Assembly (NCBI GenBank): GCA_048296855.1
Contig: CP182631.1
Source: Pseudocolwellia sp048296855
GTDB taxonomy: Bacteria > Pseudomonadota > Gammaproteobacteria > Enterobacterales > Alteromonadaceae
DNA: 64,000 bases
Strand: one strand, 5' to 3'
Position 1 is the first letter of the stretch. The number at the start of each line of letters is the position of its first letter. The position numbers and the translations under genes are program-made. The notes under the pieces are model-generated. The model worked only from the letters and a program-made list of their open reading frames with translations, was not told the origin of the DNA and made no database searches. Below, piece by piece: positions 1-8,625 of this stretch.

Positions 1-1517
1 GAGGTGTAGCCTATATTGACGCCACAAATACAGACATTACACATACCGACTGGCTAACTTATGCCAACAGTTTAAAAATTGATACTACTTACCCCGGCAT
101 CAATGGCATAGGTATCATCTATAATGTACAAGCAAACCAGTTTAATAGTTACATGGAAAAACAACGCGATCTTAGGCCCAATTATAAAGTTCACCCTAGT
201 CATAACGAATCGGAATATTGGCCAATAACTTATATTGAGCCTGTTGAGCACAATAAAAAAGCTGTTGGCCTTGATATCGCTTTTGAAATTAATCGATATT
301 CATCTATTAAAAAAGCACGTGATTCAGGTAAGGCTCAACTAACAGGGCCGATCATCTTAGTGCAAGATGATAAACAAACACCCGGTTTTTTGTTTTATAC
401 GCCCTTTTATAAAAATGGCCAAAAACCAGAAACAACGGCAGCTAGAAGAGACACTATTGTAGGCGTTGTTTATGCTCCTTTTATTATGAAAAAACTCATG
501 CTAGGAACTTTAGCGAAACAAAACAGACATGTAAGTATTAGAATAAGTGATAACGATAGTTTACTTTTTGACGATAATACCTATGGAACTTCTAACGATT
601 ATGATCCTAATCCTTTATTTTCAAAAAAAGTGGATACTTATTTATATGGTCGAGTATGGACATTTGATATTCAATCAAATATCGACTTCAGAGAAGAGTC
701 TAACGCAGATCAGTCTTTTTTCATTTTAATTGGTGGTTTAACTGTTGATGCATTTTTACTTGGGGTTTTTATTTTTCTCACAAGAGCTAATAGAAAAGCA
801 TTAGCCTACGCAGATAAAATGACTACGGTATTACAAGATAAAACTCAAGATTTAGTGAAATCTAATCGCGATTTAGAAAAATTTTCTTACGTTGCTTCAC
901 ACGACCTCAAATCCCCCCTTAATTCAATTAAACAATTGGCTCATTGGATTAATGAAGATTGCGGAGAAATATTACCTAAAGAATCGCAAAAACATTTAAA
1001 TATGCTCATACTACGTTGTGATCGGATGATGAAGCTATTGACTGATTTGCTTGATTACTCTCGAATTAATCGTACCGAATTTAAAAAAGAACGTGTCAAT
1101 TTATACGATATGAATCAAGATATAATATCTTTAGTGGATATTCCTTTAGGGTTTACTTGCACCGCTCCAGATGTTGAAATTAATATTCCAGCTTCCCCAT
1201 TAGAAATAGTACTGAGAAATTTAATTTCTAATGCAATAAAACATCATGACAAAGACAGCGGTAAAATCAGTATATTATATAATAGTAATAGCGACTCACA
1301 CATTATTAGCGTAGAAGATGATGGTCCTGGTATTCCAGCCGAGTTTCATGACCAAGTCATGCTAATGTTTCAAACCCTAAAGCCAAGAGATAAAGTAGAA
1401 GGCAGTGGAATGGGGTTAGCTATGGTGAAACAAATAGTAGAACATTATGGTGGCAATATAAGCATAGTTTCAGACGGTAAACACGGAACAAAATTCGTTA
1501 TAAAATGGAAAAAATAA
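1..1517 (+). CDS. CHASE-domain sensor histidine kinase (5' end outside window)
   Basis: Membrane sensor kinase that presumably phosphorylates the response regulator 42 bases downstream. The frame is open from base 3 to the window edge, so the ATG at 153 is internal: codons before it (PGINGIGIIYN) already belong to the CHASE extracellular ligand-binding domain, which runs to about nt 700. One membrane segment follows (about nt 716-785), then a short coiled linker and a HisKA box with the phospho-acceptor His of ASHDLKSP at nt 900-902. The ATPase domain has N (LRNLISNAIKHH), D (VEDDGPGIP) and G (GSGMGLAMV) boxes ending near nt 1500. No C-terminal receiver. The upstream membrane segment should lie before base 1. 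The ligand is unknown. Kinase call is firm; CHASE call is good. Confidence 0.9.
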   Translation, partial: GVAYIDATNTDITHTDWLTYANSLKIDTTYPGINGIGIIYNVQANQFNSYMEKQRDLRPNYKVHPSHNESEYWPITYIEPVEHNKKAVGLDIAFEINRYSSIKKARDSGKAQLTGPIILVQDDKQTPGFLFYTPFYKNGQKPETTAARRDTIVGVVYAPFIMKKLMLGTLAKQNRHVSIRISDNDSLLFDDNTYGTSNDYDPNPLFSKKVDTYLYGRVWTFDIQSNIDFREESNADQSFFILIGGLTVDAFLLGVFIFLTRANRKALAYADKMTTVLQDKTQDLVKSNRDLEKFSYVASHDLKSPLNSIKQLAHWINEDCGEILPKESQKHLNMLILRCDRMMKLLTDLLDYSRINRTEFKKERVNLYDMNQDIISLVDIPLGFTCTAPDVEINIPASPLEIVLRNLISNAIKHHDKDSGKISILYNSNSDSHIISVEDDGPGIPAEFHDQVMLMFQTLKPRDKVEGSGMGLAMVKQIVEHYGGNISIVSDGKHGTKFVIKWKK

Positions 1518-1559
1518 GATCAATTCCCCCTATACAGTTAATTAAATTTTGGAGCTCTA

Positions 1560-1985
1560 ATGACATCATCAAAACCCAGTGACGTAACATTATTTTTAAT
1601 CGAAGACGACGATGTTGATGCAATGACAATAGAACGAAGCTTTATTAAACAACGTATTGCGAACCCTATTATTAGAGCTTATGACGGTATTGAAGCTTTA
1701 GAGTTATTACGAAACAATACCGTTCCTCGCCCTATGGTGATATTGCTCGATTTACAAATGCCACGTATGGGCGGAATAGAGTTTTTAAAAGAATTACGTG
1801 CTGATGAAGCTTTGTCTGATCTTGTGGTATTTGTTTTAACAACATCTAAATCTGAAAGCGATGTTGAGCAAAGCTATCACCAACACATAGCTGGTTATTT
1901 TACAAAAGGTGAAGTAGGAGAGAAATTACTAGGCGTTGTTAATACATTAGATAGTTATTGGAAGATAGTACATCTTCCTGAGTAA
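1560..1985 (+). CDS. Stand-alone response regulator receiver (Rcp1-like)
   Basis: Single-domain receiver of 141 residues with no output domain. Visible features are the acidic cluster EDDDVD at the N-terminus, the phospho-acceptor Asp in ILLDLQMP, the Thr pair in FVLTTSKS and the conserved Lys in YFTKGE. The extended loop around the Lys resembles Rcp1/phytochrome-type regulators that pair with kinases of the upstream type. It starts 42 nt after the kinase, probably co-transcribed; GGAG lies 6 bases before the ATG. Output must be by protein-protein contact, and the partner is not visible here. Confidence 0.88.
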   Translation: MTSSKPSDVTLFLIEDDDVDAMTIERSFIKQRIANPIIRAYDGIEALELLRNNTVPRPMVILLDLQMPRMGGIEFLKELRADEALSDLVVFVLTTSKSESDVEQSYHQHIAGYFTKGEVGEKLLGVVNTLDSYWKIVHLPE

Positions 1986-2019
1986 ACGACACGTTGATTT
2001 TTACTCATTCATTTAGCGG

Positions 2020-2472
2020 TTAAAAATCAAAACTTTTAATAATAAAATACTCCGGCCAAGTTTCTCTCACTTGGCTTTCCCATTGTTTATCGTTTTCACC
2101 ATTTGGCAGTTTTCGTAACCAATATTTAGCCCACTTACTCACGCTTTTTCCTGATTTACTCAACTTTAATGGAGAGAATCGGCATTCGTAGTTACAGCCA
2201 TTATATTCAACCATTTGATGATTTTTAGTTCGTCGGTATAAAGCCATTAACTTAGCGCTAATAATTTCTGCTTCTGTAAAAGCGATTAGTCCTTTGTTTT
2301 TTAAATCATTTAAAATGGCTGCTTTTTTTATACAAATCTCGTTATGGGCATCTATATGAGGGGTATATACCATGCCAGACAAGCCATAAATAGATTGTAG
2401 CTCTCTAACCGCAAGTGCTTTTAGAGGCTTTAATGTTTCGTTAATTTCATTTAAATCATTAATGGAATACAT
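2020..2472 (-). CDS. Hypothetical protein, 150 aa
   Basis: I do not recognise this family. The product is soluble, with no signal peptide or membrane segment. The N-terminal half is helical and Leu/Lys-rich; the C-terminal half is rich in Trp, Lys and Tyr (NGCNYECRFSPLK, SKWAKYWLRKLP), possibly a small nucleic-acid or ligand-binding fold. A very strong Shine-Dalgarno (AAGGAGGT, 5 bases before the ATG) supports the start and real translation. It lies 39 nt after the methyltransferase on the same strand and may share its transcript. Function unknown. Confidence 0.6.
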   Translation of the reverse strand: MYSINDLNEINETLKPLKALAVRELQSIYGLSGMVYTPHIDAHNEICIKKAAILNDLKNKGLIAFTEAEIISAKLMALYRRTKNHQMVEYNGCNYECRFSPLKLSKSGKSVSKWAKYWLRKLPNGENDKQWESQVRETWPEYFIIKSFDF

Positions 2473-2511
2473 GTATACCTCCTTAAAAAACTAACTTGCC
2501 AGATAAATATT

Positions 2512-3162
2512 TTAACGTTCAAACGTTAAAATATGTCCTTTAAATTCATGCTCTAGGTAATCGGTATGAACAGGTTTTTTATGGGAAGAGGTAAAACCAA
2601 ATTCAATCATTTTGGTACTTAATTTACTCTTACGCCCTCTACCCGGATCAACAAGAATAACTTCACATTTAGGCTTTGAATGGTTTTCAATGAAATTGGC
2701 TAATAAGTCAATGTGGCTATCTTCATAAAGTAAATCGCTACCAATAATTAAATCGAAAAGACCCAGTTTGTCTATTTTACTTGTCCAATCAACTTGCTCA
2801 AATGAAATGTCGCTATCACCATTAAGTAGGGTGTTTCTTTGTAAAAAAGTTTTAACTTCAGGATGGTAATCGGTTGCAGTTATATCAGCACATTGTTTAT
2901 TCAATAACAAACTAGATAAAGCCATACCACAGCCTATCTCTAATATACGTTTTGACTGTGTTTTGTAATCAACAATATAATGCGCAAGTACCAAACTCGA
3001 TGGCCAAATAACACCAAAAATAGGCCATGAAGCAGACGATATACCTAATTTTTCAGCAACACCAACAGGATCATGAAACTCTTGTTTATCACGTAAGGTA
3101 CACAGGTGAATATCTGTTTTACCAAATTCGACGGTTTGGTAGCATAAGCGGAGGTTTGTAAT
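2512..3162 (-). CDS. Class I SAM-dependent methyltransferase (METTL21-like), apparent ATT start
   Basis: Small Rossmann methyltransferase: motif I LEIGCGMALSS, acidic residue in TATDYHPEV, and motif IV DLIIGSDLLYE, as in the protein-lysine/METTL21-like group. The first standard start (TTG at 2994) would leave only 160 aa and cut into conserved sequence. Upstream in the same frame the reading continues with plausible family residues (YQTVEFG, DIHLCTLRDKQEF, GISSASWPIFGVIWPSS) back to a TGA at 3174-3172. The only sensible start there is ATT at 3162-3160, preceded by GAGG seven bases away, giving 216 aa, a length I would expect for this family. Either ATT is used, at low efficiency, or the gene has lost its start codon. 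Substrate unknown. Confidence 0.65.
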   Translation of the reverse strand: MTNLRLCYQTVEFGKTDIHLCTLRDKQEFHDPVGVAEKLGISSASWPIFGVIWPSSLVLAHYIVDYKTQSKRILEIGCGMALSSLLLNKQCADITATDYHPEVKTFLQRNTLLNGDSDISFEQVDWTSKIDKLGLFDLIIGSDLLYEDSHIDLLANFIENHSKPKCEVILVDPGRGRKSKLSTKMIEFGFTSSHKKPVHTDYLEHEFKGHILTFER

Positions 3163-3588
3163 TAGCTTGCCTCAATAATTGAGCGCTGAGCCAATTATCA
3201 AGGATAGTGACAAAACGAAGGTATGTATTCTGTTAGATTACAGCAGTGAGCAATAAAGACAATATATTTGCATAATTATAAAACTTTAAGCGCTATTTTC
3301 AGTTATTTACTAATAATGCTTGTTTATTATTTGTTCGTACTATAGACTCTCCTCCGTTCAAGTGCTGTATTATCATAAAAAAGAAAACTTCACTCGAATT
3401 TAATAAATATCTTATTGCTCTGCCTTTCCTTGACCACGTCAGTTATCTTTAGATTTTTTTACTTAGTTATTGTTTTATCTTCAACGAATTATTTCCTGTA
3501 AATCTTTATATTTGAACCAAAACAATAATAACACTTTGTTTATATTAGGTACTTTTACCAATACAAACGCTTATATTAGAGTTTTATA
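3163..3588. other. Intergenic, no gene recognised
   Basis: AT-rich 426-base stretch between the methyltransferase and the 55-codon ORF. It ends with the leader of the small ORF. I see no convincing RNA hairpin, terminator or coding frame. Confidence 0.4.
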
Positions 3589-3756
3589 ATGTCTTATACA
3601 TATAACGGACAACAGATCCGTGTAATGCAACCAGTGCATTCAATTTCTGTTAATCAAAACCGAGTTGCGATCAAAGATGATCACGGATTAAGTTATGTTA
3701 CTTTTTCAAATTCATCTGACTTTAAACAATTTCTTTCTTGGTTATCTCAAAGCTAG
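3589..3756 (+). CDS. Small hypothetical protein, 55 aa
   Basis: ATG at 3589 to TAG at 3754. The product begins MSYTYNGQQIRVMQ and ends FKQFLSWLSQS; it has an even mix of polar and hydrophobic residues, several predicted beta stretches and no signal or membrane segment, so it looks like a small soluble beta-rich protein rather than noise. Ribosome binding is weak (GAG 8-10 bases upstream). It stands alone, followed by a repeat element. Family not recognised. Codon use resembles the neighbours. Confidence 0.5.
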   Translation: MSYTYNGQQIRVMQPVHSISVNQNRVAIKDDHGLSYVTFSNSSDFKQFLSWLSQS

Positions 3757-3787
3757 TATTTAAGTAACTCGAATTCGTGATAATTAC

Positions 3788-3846
3788 CTTGAATTGATAT
3801 CGCTCAAGTGCTCTGAAATAGCTTCTTGATTGGTAACGGGTATATA
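3788..3846 (-). repeat. TATACCCGTTA-family repeat, copy 1 (inverted relative to copy at 6500)
   Basis: About 59 bases whose reverse complement nearly matches 6500-6559; both contain TTTCAGAGCACTTGAGCGAT and end in CAATTCAAG. The differences cluster in the CTCAAG/ATCAAG and ATACGTA/AAGCTA positions. The two copies face opposite ways on either side of the FAD oxidoreductase gene. Other members with the same TATACCCGTTA end occur at 9596 and 28654. Confidence 0.75.
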
Positions 3847-3923
3847 AATAATAAGCGATTTCAACAATAACGCATCTGAGTTTGAAACAGACCTCTGTAT
3901 CAAACTCAGATTAACAATATTGA

Positions 3924-6203
3924 CTAACTTACAATGACAGAAAATACAGATACAGGAATATCTTCCTCTGTTTTTTCAAATTGAAAAGTTAAACTCTGCG
4001 CTTTAATTGACTGTTCAAAGGTTATTTTATTAACCGTTTGATAATTTCCAACCACCTCGTGAAGTAAAGTTCCGTCTTCTTTTAATATTTTATAGTTTGC
4101 AACACAAAACGGTATCCGTTGCTCTGGATGACCCATTAAAGAAGATTCAAGTGGATGATCAAAGTCGCTATCAAAATGAATAACAACTGAGTTAATCTCT
4201 TTTTCTTCAGACCACTTAAGTGCCAACGTTGGATTACGATCATTAATATCAGCAACCCAAGCATTACTGCTAAACCAAGGTCTTGTGTAGCCATTAATAA
4301 TATTCGCGGCTGAAAAGTCTTGTATGGCTGGCGTGATTTCTAGCGCAAGGTTTTTTCCACCAGGACGTCTTTCAGGGATCCAAAATTCAAACTCGTCTAC
4401 ACCCAGATCTTTATCTACCGTTTGTTTACCGTTATTAGATACCGCTTTGTTAGTACCATTAAATACTGAAACAACACCTGTTATTCTTTCATTTGAGTAT
4501 TCAACTTCTATATTTTCGTTTTTCAGTAGGCACATAAATGCATAGTGAGAATCAAGAAGCGTGGCGTCAAAATCAAGCGTCACTTTATGTTCACCTTCTG
4601 TTAGCGCAATTTCCTTTTCGGCTAAAGTCACATTAGGCGTGTAGTTTTCTTGTTTATCGCTCACTCGTAATTGGCTAACTAAGGTTGTATTACATTTCGC
4701 TTTAACATTAATCGTAAAGGTATATTTAACATTGGCTGTAAGCGGCAATAATTGTGCGGCACTAATGACTAAGGGTTTAAATTCGCCGTTTGACTTTATG
4801 TGAGTTAAAGACAATTCACTACTTGCTGATATTTCAGCTGAACTAGCAATATTATTACTTTTTACTAGAGGTATATGAGGAATAAAGTGGCCTATTTCAT
4901 TGAGCTCTTGTTGAAGTTTCCCTAAGCTAGGCTGCGCTAATAAGTCTTGAGGTAATAAGTTATCTTTAATACACAAAGCTGCTGCTGCACCAACGACTTG
5001 TCCGCCATGACCTGAAGTTGCCATAACGCGCGTTGAACCAAAAGCGATATGTGAAGCACTGATAATACGGCCAGCGATAAATAAGTTATCAATACCTTGG
5101 CTCATAAAACAACCTAATGGTATTTGATAAATACCTTTAGCATGGTATTGCTCACAAGGACTTTCATCACTAAACACACCTCCACTTGGGTGAAGGTCAA
5201 TCGCCCATCCGCCATAAGAAATAGCGTCTTCGTGAGATCTTTGTTCAACTATATCTTTTTGGGTTAGCATTTTATGGCCGATAAAACGTCTGCTTTCACG
5301 CTTACCGGGAATTGTTCCTACCCACTCTAGCGATAAGTTTTCTACACCATCAAATTTACCGCTGTTTTTTATGTGATCCCAAATCATGTAAACAACAGAC
5401 CATAAAGCCCATTTTATTTCTTCGGTTCCATGAATAGTGTCTTCTGTTCCACCGTATTCTATCCACCATAAACGAATACCGTCTTCACCTTTATTAACAC
5501 GTGATAAACGTTCTTCAGAAATTTTGGTATTTTTAGCATACTCAGGTGGTATAAAGTCGACAGGCTTTCCTACGTCTTTACTGTAGAAAAACAAGGTGTG
5601 ACCCAATAACTCTGTTTGTTCTTCATCAGGAGCCATTTTTTCATCAAATTCATTTTTAGATTCAGCGCCAATAACAAATGGTGCTCCTGACATAAAACCT
5701 AAAATACCGTCACCTGAAGCATCACAAAACAATGGCGCGTCGATTAAATATTCTGTGCTGTTTTGTGAACAAAAAGCTTTAACCGATTTTATTTTAGTCG
5801 CACTCGACTTTGTTGCATCATAAACGGCAGTATTAAGTAACAAGGTTATGTTTTTTTCTGCTTTAACTTTATCAAGTAAAATGGTGTCAAAAATAACCGT
5901 GTTACCTTCTTTATTTTTATAAAGGTTTTCAATTAAAAGCTCATCAATAATGCCGCCTTCTCTTGACCAGCGGTTATTATTACCTAAATGAGAAGTTGCG
6001 CCTAAAATCCAAACACGAATCTCGCTTGATGCACATCCGCCTAATACAGGGCGATCTTGAACTAAACATACTTTAATACCTGAACGCGCTGCATTTATGG
6101 CACAACAAACCCCCGCCATTCCTCCACCAACAACAACTAATTCGCTTTGCAAAGAAACTTGTTTATTTTTACGAGAACCGGACTCTAAAGCCATTCTTAA
6201 CAT
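3924..6203 (-). CDS. FAD-dependent oxidoreductase (FAD_oxidored family) with C-terminal beta domain
   Basis: Protein of 759 aa. Residues 1-45 hold the dinucleotide-binding fingerprint VVVGGGMAGVCCAINAARSG with the following acidic/Arg strand. GGCASSEIRVWILGA is a strong signature of the FAD_oxidored family often found in polysaccharide-degradation loci. A second FAD segment (NLFIAGRIISASHIAFGSTRVMAT) lies near residue 385. From about residue 450 to the end there is a beta-rich region with a jelly-roll or F5/8-like look, an unusual addition. There is no signal peptide, so action is probably cytoplasmic on a sugar or related polyol (inference). AGGAG 8 bases before the ATG fixes the start. The divergent IclR gene is the likely regulator. 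No glycosidase or transporter accompanies it here. Confidence 0.82.
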   Translation of the reverse strand: MLRMALESGSRKNKQVSLQSELVVVGGGMAGVCCAINAARSGIKVCLVQDRPVLGGCASSEIRVWILGATSHLGNNNRWSREGGIIDELLIENLYKNKEGNTVIFDTILLDKVKAEKNITLLLNTAVYDATKSSATKIKSVKAFCSQNSTEYLIDAPLFCDASGDGILGFMSGAPFVIGAESKNEFDEKMAPDEEQTELLGHTLFFYSKDVGKPVDFIPPEYAKNTKISEERLSRVNKGEDGIRLWWIEYGGTEDTIHGTEEIKWALWSVVYMIWDHIKNSGKFDGVENLSLEWVGTIPGKRESRRFIGHKMLTQKDIVEQRSHEDAISYGGWAIDLHPSGGVFSDESPCEQYHAKGIYQIPLGCFMSQGIDNLFIAGRIISASHIAFGSTRVMATSGHGGQVVGAAAALCIKDNLLPQDLLAQPSLGKLQQELNEIGHFIPHIPLVKSNNIASSAEISASSELSLTHIKSNGEFKPLVISAAQLLPLTANVKYTFTINVKAKCNTTLVSQLRVSDKQENYTPNVTLAEKEIALTEGEHKVTLDFDATLLDSHYAFMCLLKNENIEVEYSNERITGVVSVFNGTNKAVSNNGKQTVDKDLGVDEFEFWIPERRPGGKNLALEITPAIQDFSAANIINGYTRPWFSSNAWVADINDRNPTLALKWSEEKEINSVVIHFDSDFDHPLESSLMGHPEQRIPFCVANYKILKEDGTLLHEVVGNYQTVNKITFEQSIKAQSLTFQFEKTEEDIPVSVFSVIVS

Positions 6204-6499
6204 AGTGGTAAGCTCCTAATATTTGTAATTTTTTTGGCAATTGATTAAAAAGATTTTCATATAACTAACAGGCTTAAGAATAACCCTTCTCGTCAATCAA
6301 TATATTGCTGACATGGATCTAGTACTTAGATTTCGTTGAAAACGCGAAACCTTTGCCTAAAAACATTTATTGTTCCAGCTCTGTTCTCTACCTTGAAATG
6401 GTATAAGAGTTAAAATAACAAACGCATTATGTATCTATAATAGATACCACTCAAGTTTTAAATAAATATAAATAATTAAATTAAGAATAGCTACCTTAA
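6204..6499. promoter_or_regulatory. Divergent control region between FAD oxidoreductase and IclR gene
   Basis: Shared upstream region of 3924-6203 and 6782-7555. It contains a short inverted repeat TTTCG-N9-CGAAA at 6331-6349 that could be an IclR operator. The repeat is only 5 bp per arm, so this is a weak suggestion. The rest of the gap to 6781 is a repeat element and AT-rich sequence. Confidence 0.3.
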
Positions 6500-6650
6500 T
6501 ATATACCCGTTACCACTCAAGATACGTATTTCAGAGCACTTGAGCGATATCAATTCAAGACAATGCTTTGTAATAATGGTCGTTCCCTTATAAAAAGCAT
6601 TAACGAAGAAGTGATTTTGCTCAAGCGCTTCTTCGATGGGTCTAAAAATA
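6500..6650 (+). repeat. TATACCCGTTA-family repeat, copy 2 (long)
   Basis: Starts TATATACCCGTTACCACTCA. The first 60 bases are the near-identical inverted partner of 3788-3846. The remainder (to about 6650) carries CTTCTTCGATGGGTCTAAAA, whose reverse complement recurs inside the copy at 28654-28756, and a local hairpin GAAGAAG...CTTCTTC. This suggests a mosaic, non-coding mobile repeat family (MITE/REP-like). Confidence 0.7.
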
Positions 6651-6781
6651 GGTAAATTATAAAGTGCACTAAGCGCTAAAATACGAAACCCCTTGCATTC
6701 AATTGAACCATAGCTTTATTAGATATAAAATATGATTTATACCCTCCCTATTCTCTTACACACATAAAATAAGGATTTGGC

Positions 6782-7555
6782 ATGACACGCTCTGTACCCT
6801 CAGTCGTTAATAATGAAAAGCTTGGTAAATACGGTAGTCAATTAAACCAAGGTCTTATTCATGGAATAGAAGCGTTGCAAGGTATTGCCTCTAGCGATCA
6901 CCCTTTGGGGAGTCGAGAACTATCTAGGATATTAGGATTAGATATTACTAAAGTTAATCGTATGCTCAGAACTTTGGCGTACCTTGGCTTAGTAAGACAA
7001 ACCCCTGATAGAAAATATACCTCTGGTCCAGGCATGCACGTTCTAGCGGCGCAAAGTTTATACGCTACTGGCTATGTTAGACATGCCATTAAGCCATTAG
7101 AGTCATTAAAAGAGTTAGGTTTAATTGTTGCTATGGGCGTTTTATGGCAAGACAAGGTGACGTATTTATATCACGCTCTACCTGGTATGGATTCTGTTGA
7201 TGCTATGGGCAGATTAAGTTATTACCCTGCAACATTAAGTGGTGTGGGTTTATCTTTATTATCTGAATTAGACGATAACGAAATATCTCATTTATACGAA
7301 GGTAAAAATATTGATGGGTTTGATGACTTTGATTTACTAATGGAGAAAATAACCGAAATAAGAACACTGGGTTACGCAAGAGTAGAAACAACAGGCTCCT
7401 CTCTTAAAACCAGTAAAACTTATACTCTTGCAGTAAATTTAGGACAACCCGTATATAGCGCCATTGCCTTGTCGGGCTGGTTACCCGAAGCGTCTACAGA
7501 AGAACTTATTGCCGTGTTAAACGAAAAAGCAAAAGAAATTGAACAAACTAAATAA
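6782..7555 (+). CDS. IclR-family transcriptional regulator
   Basis: 257 aa. The N-terminal winged helix (residues about 22-85: GIEALQGIASSDHPLGSRELSRILGLDITKVNRMLRTL in its motif positions) is followed by an IclR effector domain (YVRHAIKPLESLKELG, VTYLYHALPG, TLSGVGLSLLSEL, YARVETTGSS). AGGA six bases before the ATG supports the start. It is divergent from the FAD oxidoreductase, which it probably controls; IclR proteins usually sense small carbon compounds, here unknown. The length and domain layout are normal. Confidence 0.88.
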   Translation: MTRSVPSVVNNEKLGKYGSQLNQGLIHGIEALQGIASSDHPLGSRELSRILGLDITKVNRMLRTLAYLGLVRQTPDRKYTSGPGMHVLAAQSLYATGYVRHAIKPLESLKELGLIVAMGVLWQDKVTYLYHALPGMDSVDAMGRLSYYPATLSGVGLSLLSELDDNEISHLYEGKNIDGFDDFDLLMEKITEIRTLGYARVETTGSSLKTSKTYTLAVNLGQPVYSAIALSGWLPEASTEELIAVLNEKAKEIEQTK

Positions 7556-7556
7556 C

Positions 7557-7700
7557 CAGAGTTCAGGTTAAATAATATTTTAGGCAAAAAAAAAGCGTTT
7601 ACCTAAAAAAGTAAACGCACTATAAACACATGAAACACTAAGGGAGTAAAGTCTCTCGTATAGTAAGAGCACTTAATTGCAGTAAAGTTCCTTTTTTGTG
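7557..7700 (-). repeat. Direct-repeat cassette, copy 1 (terminator plus small-RNA-like block)
   Basis: About 140 bases repeated, in the same orientation, at 8843-8970. Shared landmarks are GAGTTNAGGTTA, a poly-A run, the hairpin GCGTTTAC...GTAAACGC, CACTATAAA, ACATGAAA, ACTAAGGG and the block CTCTCGTATAGTAAGAGCA (7653-7671). The two copies bracket cspA. Confidence 0.75.
7586..7671 (-). ncRNA. Putative small RNA, copy 1 (minus strand)
   Basis: On the minus strand a conserved box GCTCTTACTATACGAGAGAC (contains TACTAT, a possible -10) is followed by about 65 bases and then GCGTTTACTTTTTTAGGTAAACGC plus a nine-T run (7618-7586), a good intrinsic terminator. No gene on the minus strand lies directly upstream, so the terminator most simply ends a short stand-alone transcript. 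Its near-twin is at 8873-8959. No recognisable -35 and no known RNA family; expression is inferred. Confidence 0.45.
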
Positions 7701-8221
7701 AAAAAAACTTCATTTTTTATTTAAAATAACATAGCTCTTTCCTACCAAATAACAATAAAATATTGTAAATCAAATAAATAAAGATATTAATTTCACCAAT
7801 AATTAATATTAACCCTGATTAAAATTTATATTAATTATATATTCAAGCTAATAAGAATAGATGGTGTTACACTGACAAGCTTATTTTTATTTCCCTTCTC
7901 TTTTAAGGTAAGCAGCTTTACTGTTTATCGATCTTTGGTTGTGATTCGTAATGTTTGTATTCATTTGTTTAGAACAACTTTTGAGTCTAATAGATCTTCA
8001 GATTATAAATTTAAAATAAAACATTAAAGCAGTTAAAAATAATACCTAAAGCATTAATAAATTGCGCCAACTTATATGAAGAATAAATGGTCAATCGGTT
8101 ATTGTGATTAGTATAAGATCCCATTTAATATTTTAGGGTTAAACAATTTCAAGCGATTGTCGTAATGGTGATAACAACAATGGCTTTTTTAAAACTCACC
8201 ATAAGATAAAGAAAATACAAT
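7701..8221 (+). promoter_or_regulatory. Long leader/upstream region of cspA
   Basis: AT-rich, no ORF. The roughly 120 bases before the cspA ATG are GC-poor with short stem-forming segments, in keeping with the long cold-responsive 5' leaders of CspA-type genes, but I cannot define a cold box or start site from sequence alone. Confidence 0.35.
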
Positions 8222-8428
8222 ATGAGTAAAGGTATAGTTAAGTGGTTCAACGCCGATAAAGGTTTCGGTTTTATTACACCAGAAGACGGTAGTAAAGATC
8301 TTTTTGTTCATCATTCAGAAATCCAATCGGGTGGCGAATATGCAACATTAGCTGACGGTCAAGCGGTTGAATTTGAAGTTGGACAAGGTCAGAAAGGACC
8401 ATGTGCTAACAAAGTAAGCGCTGTATAA
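8222..8428 (+). CDS. cspA: Cold-shock protein, CspA family
   Basis: 68-residue single cold-shock domain, an RNA/single-stranded DNA chaperone. RNP1 (KGFGFITP) and RNP2 (DLFVHHSEI) are both intact. The length is typical. The Shine-Dalgarno is weak (AAGAAAAT). It stands alone, bracketed by the two copies of the small-RNA-like cassette and followed by a MITE-like element. Which csp paralogue it is cannot be told, so the symbol is generic. Confidence 0.93.
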   Translation: MSKGIVKWFNADKGFGFITPEDGSKDLFVHHSEIQSGGEYATLADGQAVEFEVGQGQKGPCANKVSAV

Positions 8429-8625
8429 TTACTAGCTAACTTATTCATTTGAGCGGGTTATTTCTTTTAATATAAAAAAATAGCTTTAGCTCAAATATTA
8501 ACACTAAAAAATGTACACTCGTATAATCCCCCCCTTCATTACTCGTGTTTAAATGTTAAATCCCCACTACCTTATATTAAGTTAACTAACATCTCCTCCG
8601 TTCTACCGACCTTTATCGATTAATA
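8429..8625. other. Intergenic downstream of cspA
   Basis: No gene. TTTGAGC and GCTCAAA pair across about 32 bases shortly after the cspA stop, a weak candidate for transcript termination. Nothing else stands out before the MITE-like element. Confidence 0.3.
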
